From Actinomycetes bacterium (lineage in GTDB: Bacteria > Actinomycetota > Acidimicrobiia > Acidimicrobiales > Palsa-688), in contig JAKAXN010000001.1 of assembly GCA_021816565.1 (NCBI GenBank), forward strand, positions 1 through 34,954: a DNA stretch of 34,954 nt, given 5' to 3'. Each line of letters starts with the position of its first letter. The first letter of the stretch is position 1. Made by a program: the position numbers and the translations under genes. This document shows positions 1 to 6,867 of this stretch, one piece after another. Under the pieces are notes generated by a model. It did not search any database and was not told the DNA's origin. It saw only the letters and a list, made by a program, of their open reading frames with translations.

Positions 1-54
1 CAGAGCCAGGGGAACGCCATCCTGGCCCAGTTCGCCAGCCAGTATGGCGGTTGA
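1..54 (+). CDS. C-terminal end of an upstream ORF, probably ugpB-like substrate-binding protein
   Basis: Only the last 17 codons are present, ending in TGA at 52-54. The visible tail reads QGNAILAQFASQYGG. The assignment as the periplasmic/lipoprotein glycerol-3-phosphate binding subunit rests on position, directly before ugpA and overlapping its ATG by 11 bases, as in ugpBAEQ operons. The fragment itself is too short for a domain call. Confidence 0.5.
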   Translation, partial: QSQGNAILAQFASQYGG

Positions 55-1078
55 CGCCCCGGCCCACGGCGCCCCGGCCCACGACGCCCCCGCAGCCGAC
101 CACCCCGACCGTGCAGCCCGCTCCCGGCGGTACGGTCCGGTCCGGCTGCTGGCTGAGCGCGGGCCGGGGCGTCGGGTCGGGGACCAGCGGGTCGCCGGGG
201 TGGACAGCCCGGTGTTCCGGCACCGGCTGCTGCCCGCCCTTCTGATAGTGCCGGAGGTGGCGGTGGTGGCGGTGTTCTTCATCTGGCCGTCGGCCCAGGC
301 GCTGCTCGAGGCGTTCCGGCAGTCCAACGCCTTCGGGCTGGGCGCCCGGTTCTCCGGACTGGCCAACTTCACGGCGGCGCTGCAGGGCGGCTACCTGCAG
401 GCGGTGGAGGTGACAGCGGCGTTCACCGCCGTGACGACCGTTGTGTCGATGGCGATCAGCCTCCTGCTGGCGGTGCAGGTGGAACGCACCGGGCGGCTCA
501 AGCCTCTGTACCGGATGCTCTTCATGTGGACCTACGCCGTTCCCGGGGCCATCGGCGGGGCGCTGTGGCTGTTCCTGTTCGAGCCCGGAGTCGGGCCCGG
601 GGCCCGGCTGCTTGCCGCCCTCGGGGTCCACTGGAACTTCGCCCTGTCCGGTCCCCAGGCTTTCGCGCTGGTCACCGCCCTCACCATCTGGCAGCAGAGC
701 GCCTACAACTTCGTGTTCTTCTCCGCCGGTCTCCAGGCCGTTCCCGACCCGGTGGTGGAGGCCGCCACCTTGGACGGGGCCGGCCCGGTCACCCGGTTCT
801 GGCGGGTGGTGTTCCCCCTCCTCGGCCCGACGGTGGTGTTCGTGGCCGTGTCCGACGTGCTGGCCGCTCTGTTCAGCAGCTTCGCCGTGATCGACGTGGT
901 CAGCCAGGGCGGTCCCGGGGGGGCGACCACCACGCTGGTGTTCAAGCTGTACCGGGACGGGTTCCAGAACGGCGACGTGGGCCTGGCCGGAGCGGAGAGC
1001 ATGCTGCTGTTCGTGCTGGCCGGAGCGCTGCTCGTGGTGCAGTTCCGGGTGTTCAACCGGAGGGTTCACTACCGATGA
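44..1078 (+). CDS. ugpA: Glycerol-3-phosphate ABC transporter permease UgpA
   Basis: This is one of the two membrane permeases (MalF/UgpA type) of an ABC importer for glycerol-3-phosphate or glycerophosphodiesters. After a variable start, the segment from about residue 57 (FRHRLLPALLIVP, then FFIWPSAQALLE and FSGLANF) follows E. coli UgpA closely, and about six membrane spans are visible. The EAA loop lies near residues 237-256 (VVEAATLDGAGPVTRFWRVV), where the ATPase would dock. The ATG at 44 gives 344 residues, about 50 more than E. coli. The extra N-terminus is Pro/Ala/His-rich and encoded by a 15-bp repeat, so the GTG at 200 (292 residues, family length) may be the true start. The stop overlaps ugpE as ATGA. 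No ugpC ATPase gene is seen in the window. Confidence 0.88.
   Translation: MAVDAPAHGAPAHDAPAADHPDRAARSRRYGPVRLLAERGPGRRVGDQRVAGVDSPVFRHRLLPALLIVPEVAVVAVFFIWPSAQALLEAFRQSNAFGLGARFSGLANFTAALQGGYLQAVEVTAAFTAVTTVVSMAISLLLAVQVERTGRLKPLYRMLFMWTYAVPGAIGGALWLFLFEPGVGPGARLLAALGVHWNFALSGPQAFALVTALTIWQQSAYNFVFFSAGLQAVPDPVVEAATLDGAGPVTRFWRVVFPLLGPTVVFVAVSDVLAALFSSFAVIDVVSQGGPGGATTTLVFKLYRDGFQNGDVGLAGAESMLLFVLAGALLVVQFRVFNRRVHYR
53..91 (+). repeat. 15-bp tandem repeat at the ugpB/ugpA junction
   Basis: GACGCCCCGGCCCAC at 53-67 is followed by GGCGCCCCGGCCCAC at 68-82, one base different, and by a partial third unit from 83. It encodes the DAPAH-GAPAH-DAPA stretch of the long UgpA reading frame, or lies in an intergenic spacer if translation starts at 200. 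Confidence 0.7.
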
Positions 1079-1938
1079 AGTCCGACCGTCCGACTTCCAA
1101 GAGGCGCCGGGTCGCCCCGGTCGCCCGCCACGCCGGGCTGATCGGGGCCGCCGCGCTCTTCGCCGCCCCCATCTACCTGGCGTTCGTGGTGGCATCGCAC
1201 CCGGCGCGCGACACCCTCTCGGGGGTCCCGGTGCTGCCGGGCGGCCGGCTGGGGACCAACGTGGCCCACGTGGTGACGCAGTCGTTCCCGGGTTCGCCGT
1301 CGCTCGCCACCATGATGCTCAACTCCCTGGTGCTGGCCCTGGCCGTGGCGGTCCTGAAGCTGGCCCTGTCGGTGCCGGCGGCCTATGCCGTGAGCTTCTT
1401 CCGATTCCCGGGCCGTATGCTCATGTTCTGGGTCATATTCATCACCCTCATGCTGCCGGTTGAGGTGCGCTTCTTCCCTACCTACCAGGTGACAGCCAAC
1501 CTGGGCCTGCTCGACAGCCAGGCGGGCCTGGTGCTGCCTCTCATCGCCTCGGCCACTGCGGTGTTCCTGTTCCGGCAGTACTTCCTCACTTTCCCCCGGG
1601 AGCTGTCCGACGCGGCCCGCCTCGACGGCGTGGGGCCGATCAGGTTCCTGGTGTCGGTGGTGCTGCCGCTGGCCCGCCCCACCCTGGCGGCCATATTCGT
1701 GCTGGAGTTCATCTACGGATGGAACCAGTACCTGTGGCCCCTGCTGGTCACCTCCAGCCCGCAGCACAGCACGGTGGTCATGGGTATCCGCCAGATAATC
1801 AGCGCCGCCCAGAGCTTCGCCGTCCCCCAGTGGGACCTGGTGATGTCGGTGGCGCTGGTGGCCCTGGTGCCTCCGGTTCTCGTGGTGCTGGCCATGCAGC
1901 GGTGGTTCGTGCGGGGCCTGATGGCGGGGATCGACTGA
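1075..1938 (+). CDS. ugpE: Glycerol-3-phosphate ABC transporter permease UgpE
   Basis: Second permease of the importer (287 aa; E. coli UgpE is 281). The first span and following loop (APIYLAFVVASHPA, then VPVLPGGRLGTNV) match the UgpE layout. The EAA motif is at about residues 178-197 (ELSDAARLDGVGPIRFLVSV), and the C-terminus ends with a short WFVRGLMAGID tail typical of carbohydrate ABC permeases. The ATG overlaps the ugpA stop by four bases, which supports both the start and translational coupling. The gene is followed after two to five bases by ugpQ. Confidence 0.9.
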   Translation: MKSDRPTSKRRRVAPVARHAGLIGAAALFAAPIYLAFVVASHPARDTLSGVPVLPGGRLGTNVAHVVTQSFPGSPSLATMMLNSLVLALAVAVLKLALSVPAAYAVSFFRFPGRMLMFWVIFITLMLPVEVRFFPTYQVTANLGLLDSQAGLVLPLIASATAVFLFRQYFLTFPRELSDAARLDGVGPIRFLVSVVLPLARPTLAAIFVLEFIYGWNQYLWPLLVTSSPQHSTVVMGIRQIISAAQSFAVPQWDLVMSVALVALVPPVLVVLAMQRWFVRGLMAGID

Positions 1939-1943
1939 CGGTG

Positions 1944-2621
1944 ATGGCGCAGATATGGTCCCACCGGGGCCGGGTGGGCCCCGGGTCGGCTCCGGTGGAC
2001 AACACCGTCGAAGCCATCTCCGTGGCTGTCGATTCAGGGGCCGAAGGGGTGGAGATCGACACCTGGCTGTGCGCCGACGGGGTGTTCGTGCTGACCCACG
2101 ACCGGGATACCCCGGCCGGATGGGTGGACCGCTGCGGGGTGGCCGACCTGGCTGACCTGGACCGCCTGGACGACGTGCTGTGGGTCGCCAAGCGGGGGAC
2201 GCTCAACATAGAGCTGAAGGTGCCGCCCGAATCGACCCCCGATGAGCAGGTTCGGCTGGGAGAGGCCCTGGCCGGCCATCTGGCCCGGGTAGGGGCGGAT
2301 GAGCTGTCAGTGATGGTGTCGTCATTTTCGGAGAGCGCGACCAGGGCGGTCCTGACCTCCGGCCTGGGGGCGCGCGTCGGTCACCTCTGCGCAGAGGTGC
2401 CGGACCGGGCCACGCTGGAGGGGCTGGCCGGCCTCGGCTACTGGGGGGTGCACTTCCTGGCCTCCGTGGCGTCGTTGGAGCACGTGGGTGAAATCTCCGC
2501 CGCCGGTCTGGCGGCGGTGGCGTGGACGGTCAACGACCCCCGCCTGGCCGCCGGCCTGGCCGAGCGCGGCGTCGACGTCATCATCACCGACGTCCCGGTG
2601 ACCCTGCTGGAGGCCCGGTGA
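1944..2621 (+). CDS. ugpQ: Glycerophosphodiester phosphodiesterase UgpQ-like
   Basis: Cytoplasmic GDPD-family TIM barrel (225 aa) that hydrolyses glycerophosphodiesters to an alcohol and sn-glycerol-3-phosphate. Visible family residues are SHRG near residue 6, the NT of DNTVEAI, EIDTW near 37, THDRDT near 52 and IELK near 90, which form the metal and substrate site. The C-terminal WTVNDP and VDVIITDVP strands are standard. GTG-ATG at 1941-1946 leaves two possible starts one codon apart; ATG was chosen. Its place behind the Ug permeases means imported phosphodiesters would be cleaved at once, as in E. coli. The stop overlaps the next GTG as GTGA. Confidence 0.9.
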   Translation: MAQIWSHRGRVGPGSAPVDNTVEAISVAVDSGAEGVEIDTWLCADGVFVLTHDRDTPAGWVDRCGVADLADLDRLDDVLWVAKRGTLNIELKVPPESTPDEQVRLGEALAGHLARVGADELSVMVSSFSESATRAVLTSGLGARVGHLCAEVPDRATLEGLAGLGYWGVHFLASVASLEHVGEISAAGLAAVAWTVNDPRLAAGLAERGVDVIITDVPVTLLEAR

Positions 2622-3667
2622 GGACAGCTCGCGTCGAGGACTTTACGCCTCTCGTCGACACGCTCGAGCGGCTGGAGGGACTCGACGTGCGGGTGGGCGG
2701 CGGGTGGGGCATCGACGTCCTGGCCGGCCGGGTGACCCGCCGACACCACGACATCGACCTGTTCGTGCCGGCCCCCGAGATGGCCGTCGCCGCCGAGCGG
2801 CTCCGGCGGCACGGACTCGACACGCTGGTCGACGAGGGCTCCTGCCGGATGGTCCTGGAGGACCGCCGGGGCAACCGGGTGGACCTCCACGGGGTGGCCT
2901 ACCGGTCAGACGGCCACGGTGTCCAGCGCCACGCCGGAGGGGATGCCGAGCTGTTCCCGGCGTGGGGATGGGCCCGCCGCAGCCTGGCGGGCCGGCCGGT
3001 GGTCTGCCTGTCCGCGGAGGCCCAGCGTTTCAAGCACCGCGGTTACCCGGAGAGACCCCACGACGCCGCCGACCTCGCGGCCATCGCCGACATCCGCGAG
3101 CCGTCCGGTTTCGACCCGGCCGTGCGGACGGTGGAGGCGGGTGAGGAGGACCTCCTGCCGGCCATCGAAGCGGCGTCGGACCGGCTCCTCCGGCCATTGG
3201 GCATCTGGCCGCTGCCCGCGCCCGGCCCTGCGGCGCAGGCCGCCACGGGGGCCCCGACGATGGTCACACTGGTGGCCGCCCGCCCGCCGGTCGGCTTCGC
3301 CCGCATCGAGCGGGTCGACGGCCACCCCCACCTCGGTCAGCTTTCGGTGCTGCCGGAGTACGGCTGCATCGGGATCGGGACGGCGCTGGTCGAGGCCGCC
3401 TGCTGGTGGTCCCGGCAGCAGGGGGCGGAGGTACTGACGCTGACCACTTTCGTGGATGTGCCGTTCAACGCCCCCTTCTACCGGCGGCTCGGATTCCGTG
3501 ACCTCGAGCGCTCCGAGGTGGGCCCGCAGCTGGCCGGGCTCATCGACGGCGAGGCCGAGCTGGAGCGCTTCGGGCCCCGCACGGTCATGGCCCGCTCAGT
3601 CGGCGACGGCGGTGGCCCGGCGGCTCGGGTCGGTCTCTTGGAGCAGGACCAGCAGGATCAGCGCTGA
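2618..3667 (+). CDS. Fusion of LinA/AadB-like nucleotidyltransferase and GNAT acetyltransferase
   Basis: A 349-aa two-domain protein. Residues 1 to about 165 are a minimal nucleotidyltransferase of the lincosamide/aminoglycoside 2''-adenylyltransferase type: GGGWGIDVLAG near 28, then HHDIDLFV near 45 with the two metal-binding Asp, and a third acidic strand RVDLHGV near 88. Residues from about 168 to 335 are a GNAT fold with LSVLPEYGCIGIGTALVEAA (the acetyl-CoA loop; GCIGIG in place of the usual QGxGxG/A) and NAPFYRRLGF. The start GTG overlaps the ugpQ stop, so it is read with the ugp operon. The last 24 codons run antisense into the MFS gene (72-bp convergent overlap). The substrate is unknown. 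Neither a resistance role nor a link to phosphodiester metabolism is shown by the sequence. Confidence 0.82.
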   Translation: MRTARVEDFTPLVDTLERLEGLDVRVGGGWGIDVLAGRVTRRHHDIDLFVPAPEMAVAAERLRRHGLDTLVDEGSCRMVLEDRRGNRVDLHGVAYRSDGHGVQRHAGGDAELFPAWGWARRSLAGRPVVCLSAEAQRFKHRGYPERPHDAADLAAIADIREPSGFDPAVRTVEAGEEDLLPAIEAASDRLLRPLGIWPLPAPGPAAQAATGAPTMVTLVAARPPVGFARIERVDGHPHLGQLSVLPEYGCIGIGTALVEAACWWSRQQGAEVLTLTTFVDVPFNAPFYRRLGFRDLERSEVGPQLAGLIDGEAELERFGPRTVMARSVGDGGGPAARVGLLEQDQQDQR

Positions 3668-4882
3668 GAAGCCGAGCAGGGCGGCGGCGGTCCAGAACGC
3701 CGCGGTGATCCCTCCGGCCGCGGCCACCGCGCCGAAGACCAACGGTCCGATGGCGTAGCCGCTGTCGCGCCACAACCGGTAGACGCCGAGCGCCCCGCCC
3801 CGCCAGGAAGGATGGGCGGTGTCCCCCACGGCGGTGATCAGGTTCGGGTAGGCCAGTGCCATGCCCGCCCCCATGACGGTCGCCCCGGCGAACCACAGCG
3901 GCCGGGCCCCGCCGGCGGTGACGATGGCGATGCCCGCTCCGATCAGGAAGGTCCCGGCGGTGATGGGCCACTTGCGCCCGATCCGGTCGGCCAGCCAACC
4001 GGTGGGGATCTGGCCCAGTCCCCACACCCAGGCGTAGACGCCGACCAGGGTGCCGACGCCGGCCACCGACAGTCCCCGGTGCAGGAAGTAGAGGGGGAAG
4101 AAGCCGATCACCAGGCTGTCGGCGAACTTGTTGAACATGCCGGCCTGGCAGACGGCCATCATGCTGCGGTCGTGCCAGCTCATGTACAGGGCGAGCCGCC
4201 CCAGCCCGGGCCCCTCCGGTTGGCCGGCCGGGGCCGGGTGCCGGGCCGCCTCCGCCCGGGCCCACGGCAGCGTCTCGCGGGCCGCCCCGACGGTCAGCGC
4301 GGCTCCCACCGCCACCACCCCCAGAGCGAGCAGGTACGGCGCCGGGCGCAGCCCGTAGGCGGTGACCAGCAGCCCTGCGGCGAACCCGCCCAGGCCGGTG
4401 CCGATGTAGCCGGCCGACTCGTCGGCCCCCACGGCCAGCCCCCGGTTGGCCGGCCCCACCAGGTCTATCTTGGCGGTGACCGACATGCTCCACGTCAGGC
4501 CCTGGTTCACCCCGAGGAACAGGTTGGCCGCCACCACCCACCACCAGGACTGGGCGAAGATGATCAGCAGGGCGTAGGGGAGGGCGAAGGACCATCCGAC
4601 CAGCAGCAGCAGCTTGCGGCCGTGGCGGTCGGACAGGCGCCCGGCCACCAGGTTCATCACCGACTTGACCGCGCCGAAGGCGGACACGAAGGCCACCGTG
4701 TAGAGCACCGACACGACGCCGAAGGCGTGGTGCGCCAGAGGCGGCAGCGCGACCCGCTCCACGCCGATGGTCATGCCGATCAGCAGGGTGACCACACTGT
4801 AGAGAGCGAACTGCCATCCGTTCTCCCGGAGCCCCAGCCGGGGCTCCCCCGGGGCCCGGACCCCCGCTTCAATCAAAGACAT
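3596..4882 (-). CDS. MFS transporter
   Basis: Integral membrane protein of the major facilitator superfamily (428 aa, about 12 spans). The loop 2-3 signature is clear (NLVAGRLSDRHGRK near residue 80), and a second copy occurs in the C-half (GWLADRIGRKWP). The conserved segment NQGLTWSMSVTAKIDLVGPANRG is reminiscent of actinobacterial exporters found beside ArsR-rhodanese genes. It is divergent from the ArsR-rhodanese gene with an 89-bp spacer, so that regulator is its likely controller. The substrate is unknown; transport of a sulfur compound or metal(loid) is only an inference from the neighbours. The C-terminus overlaps the NTase-GNAT gene in antisense. Confidence 0.88.
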   Translation of the reverse strand: MSLIEAGVRAPGEPRLGLRENGWQFALYSVVTLLIGMTIGVERVALPPLAHHAFGVVSVLYTVAFVSAFGAVKSVMNLVAGRLSDRHGRKLLLLVGWSFALPYALLIIFAQSWWWVVAANLFLGVNQGLTWSMSVTAKIDLVGPANRGLAVGADESAGYIGTGLGGFAAGLLVTAYGLRPAPYLLALGVVAVGAALTVGAARETLPWARAEAARHPAPAGQPEGPGLGRLALYMSWHDRSMMAVCQAGMFNKFADSLVIGFFPLYFLHRGLSVAGVGTLVGVYAWVWGLGQIPTGWLADRIGRKWPITAGTFLIGAGIAIVTAGGARPLWFAGATVMGAGMALAYPNLITAVGDTAHPSWRGGALGVYRLWRDSGYAIGPLVFGAVAAAGGITAAFWTAAALLGFSALILLVLLQETDPSRRATAVAD

Positions 4883-4890
4883 ATTTGAAT
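4871..4890. promoter_or_regulatory. Inverted repeat TCAAA-N6-TTTGA over the MFS start codon, possible ArsR operator
   Basis: AATCAAAGACATATTTGAAT has arms TCAAA (4873-4877) and TTTGA (4884-4888) and outer bases that partly pair. It is a conspicuous AT-rich island in GC-rich DNA, covers the MFS ATG (4880-4882), and lies in the spacer to an ArsR gene, the usual place for an ArsR/SmtB operator. Arms are short, so this is tentative. Confidence 0.35.
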
Positions 4891-4913
4891 AGCATCGGGC
4901 TGCTCCGGGCTCC

Positions 4914-4942
4914 TATCAAGAGCTGAAACCGTTACTTGACAA
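4914..4942 (-). promoter_or_regulatory. Candidate sigma70-type promoter for the MFS gene
   Basis: On the minus strand TTGTCA (4942-4937) is followed after 17 bases by TTGATA (4919-4914), about 32 bases ahead of the MFS start. The same bases on the plus strand read TTGACA (4936-4941) towards the ArsR gene, but no convincing -10 follows there. Weak, from hexamer resemblance only. Confidence 0.3.
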
Positions 4943-4971
4943 CGTTCGGGTGGCTCCCCAGCATGGGGCGG

Positions 4972-5640
4972 ATGGGTGATCGGGAGTCCAAGGACGCCCT
5001 CTTCGACGGGTTGGCCGAGGTGGCCAGGGCTCTGGCCAGTGGGCGGCGGGGGGAGATCGTCGACCTGCTCGCCCAGGGGGAGAGGTCGGTGGAGGAGGTG
5101 GCCACCGAGATCGGCCACAGCGTGGCCAACACCTCCCACCACCTGCGGGCCATGGCCCGGGTGGGCCTGCTCGCCACCCGCAGGGACGGCAACCGGGTCT
5201 TCTACCGGCTGTCCACCGACCGGGTGGCGGAGGCATGGGCCGCGCTGAGGGACGTGGCCGCCGAGCACGTGGCCGGGATGGACCGCCTGGTCGAGGCCTA
5301 TCTGGGCCGCGGGGACGGTATCGGGACCGTCGAGCGCGACGAGTTGGCGGTCCGGATGGGGCAGGGTCGGGTGGTGGTGCTCGACGTGCGCCCGAGGGTG
5401 GAGTTCGAGGCCGGCCACATCGCTGGCGCAGTGGCCGCTCCCATCGGCGATCTCCGCCGGCAGCTGCGGGCTCTGTCTCCGGACGTGGAGATCGTGGCCT
5501 ACTGCCGGGGACCCTATTGCGCGTACGCCGACGAGGCGGTGCGCGAGCTGACCCGTAGGGGCTTTCGAGCCCGCCGCCTCGTCGACGGGTTCCCCGAGTG
5601 GAAGCGGGCCGGGCTGCCCGTCGCCTCCGGGGCCTCCTGA
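4972..5640 (+). CDS. ArsR-family regulator fused to rhodanese domain
   Basis: 222 aa. Residues 5-100 are an ArsR/SmtB winged helix (SVEEVATEIGHSVANTSHHL is the recognition helix region, then GNRVFYRL of the wing). Residues 120-218 are a rhodanese/sulfurtransferase domain with active-site loop CRGPYC (Cys178, Cys183). No classical alpha3N metal-binding cysteines are seen. Known members of this architecture sit beside sulfur or metalloid genes, and the rhodanese cysteine may sense or move sulfane sulfur (inference). Start: ATG 4972 gives the family-typical MGDRESKDALFDGL; a TTG at 4936 and an ATG at 4963 are in frame but lack a ribosome site. It is divergent from the MFS gene and convergent with the sulfide operon, 18 bp from its end. 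Confidence 0.9.
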   Translation: MGDRESKDALFDGLAEVARALASGRRGEIVDLLAQGERSVEEVATEIGHSVANTSHHLRAMARVGLLATRRDGNRVFYRLSTDRVAEAWAALRDVAAEHVAGMDRLVEAYLGRGDGIGTVERDELAVRMGQGRVVVLDVRPRVEFEAGHIAGAVAAPIGDLRRQLRALSPDVEIVAYCRGPYCAYADEAVRELTRRGFRARRLVDGFPEWKRAGLPVASGAS

Positions 5641-5647
5641 CCGGCCG

Positions 5648-5671
5648 GGGCCGGGCGCTCAGGCCCGGCCC
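5648..5671. terminator. GC-rich hairpin between convergent genes
   Basis: GGGCCGGG (5648-5655) and CCCGGCCC (5664-5671) form a perfect 8-bp stem with an 8-base loop, spanning the gap after the ArsR-rhodanese stop and the SQR stop codon. No T-run follows, so it could act in both directions as a weak terminator. Confidence 0.45.
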
Positions 5672-6867
5672 TTGAGCATCCCGTGCCAGTACAGGGCCGG
5701 CAGGCCGTAGCGCTTCAGCAGCCACATGTCCCGGCGTTCCCTGGTGGTGTCCACGAACGGGATGGACGGGGCCGGCTGGAGTTCGTAATCGAACTCGGCC
5801 AGCAGCATCTTGTCCCTGGCGGTCACCAGCGGGCAGGACGTGTAGCCGTGGTAGCGCTCCTCCGGCTCCCGGCCGGCGGCCGACGCCAGCATGTTGGCCA
5901 CCACGACCGGCGCCTGCTTGCGGATGGCTGCCCCGGTCTTCGACGTCGGGACGTTGGCCGCGTCGCCCAGGGAGTACACGTTGGGATAGCGGCGGTGCAC
6001 GAGGGTGTGCTTGTCCACCTCCACGTAGCCGAACGGGCTGGACGGGTCGGCCAACGGGCTGTTGCGCACGGCGTCCGGAGCCGCCTGGGGCGGCACGGCG
6101 TGGAGCAGGTCGAACCGCAGCGTCTCCCTCGTCCCGGCAGCGTGGTCGGCCACCACCAGCTCGCGGGCCGCTCCGTCCACCGAGACCATCTCCGAGGAGA
6201 GGCGGACCTCGATGCTGTAGCGGGCGGCGACCTTCTCCAGGACCGACGCCCACACCGGCACCTTGAACATCGCCGGATCGGGGATCACCAGCACCATCCG
6301 GATGTCGGCCAGCACCCCCTGACGGCGCCAGTAGTCGGCGGCCAGGTAGGCGATCTTCTGTGGGGCCCCGGCGCACTTGATGGGACCGGCCGGCTGGGTG
6401 AACACGGCGGTCCCGGAGCGCAGGTTGCGGATCAACTCCCACGTGCGGGGCGCGAGATCAGCCCGGTAGTTGCTCGACACCGGCCCGGTGGCCAGGGCCT
6501 CGGCCAGGCCGGGCACGCCGTCGAAGCGCAGCTGCAGTCCCGGAGCCACCACCAGCTGGTCGTAGCTCACCGTGGTCCCCCCGGCGGTGGTGACGGCGTT
6601 GGCCTCGGGGTCGAAGCCGGCGGCCCGGTCCCGGATCCAGGTCACCCCGTTGGGAACCGCCGAGCCCAGGGGGCGGCCGGTCGAGCGCAGGTCGGCCTGA
6701 CCGCCGCCCACCAGGGTCCAGAGGGGCTGGTAGTAGTGGGTGGGTGAGGGATCGACGACGGCGATGTCCTCCACGCCGGCCCGGCGCAGCCGGGCGGCCA
6801 CGGTGAGGCCGGCCGTCCCGGCGCCGACTACGAGCACCCGGTGGTGGACACCGGACGGGGCGGTCAC
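5659..6867 (-). CDS. sqr: Sulfide:quinone oxidoreductase, type II
   Basis: 402-aa FAD flavoprotein that oxidises H2S to sulfane sulfur and passes electrons to membrane quinone. The N-terminal dinucleotide fold VLVVGAGTAGLTVA starts at residue 11. The two redox cysteines are in PIKCAGAPQKIAYL (Cys165) and GYTSCPLVT (Cys345), matching the mitochondrial SQOR/type II pattern. The second FAD motif is NVYSLGDAANVPTSKTG near 296, and the C-terminal YGLPALYWHGML is the expected membrane-facing amphipathic tail. The GTG start overlaps the dioxygenase stop (GTGA), so it is translationally coupled as third gene of the operon. Its persulfide product is the substrate of the gene ahead. Confidence 0.94.
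   Translation of the reverse strand: MTAPSGVHHRVLVVGAGTAGLTVAARLRRAGVEDIAVVDPSPTHYYQPLWTLVGGGQADLRSTGRPLGSAVPNGVTWIRDRAAGFDPEANAVTTAGGTTVSYDQLVVAPGLQLRFDGVPGLAEALATGPVSSNYRADLAPRTWELIRNLRSGTAVFTQPAGPIKCAGAPQKIAYLAADYWRRQGVLADIRMVLVIPDPAMFKVPVWASVLEKVAARYSIEVRLSSEMVSVDGAARELVVADHAAGTRETLRFDLLHAVPPQAAPDAVRNSPLADPSSPFGYVEVDKHTLVHRRYPNVYSLGDAANVPTSKTGAAIRKQAPVVVANMLASAAGREPEERYHGYTSCPLVTARDKMLLAEFDYELQPAPSIPFVDTTRERRDMWLLKRYGLPALYWHGMLKGRA

Noticed and set aside
4936..4971. TTG start giving a 12-residue longer ArsR-rhodanese
   Set aside because: No ribosome site; the family N-terminus matches ATG 4972, and the TTG bases may belong to a promoter hexamer.
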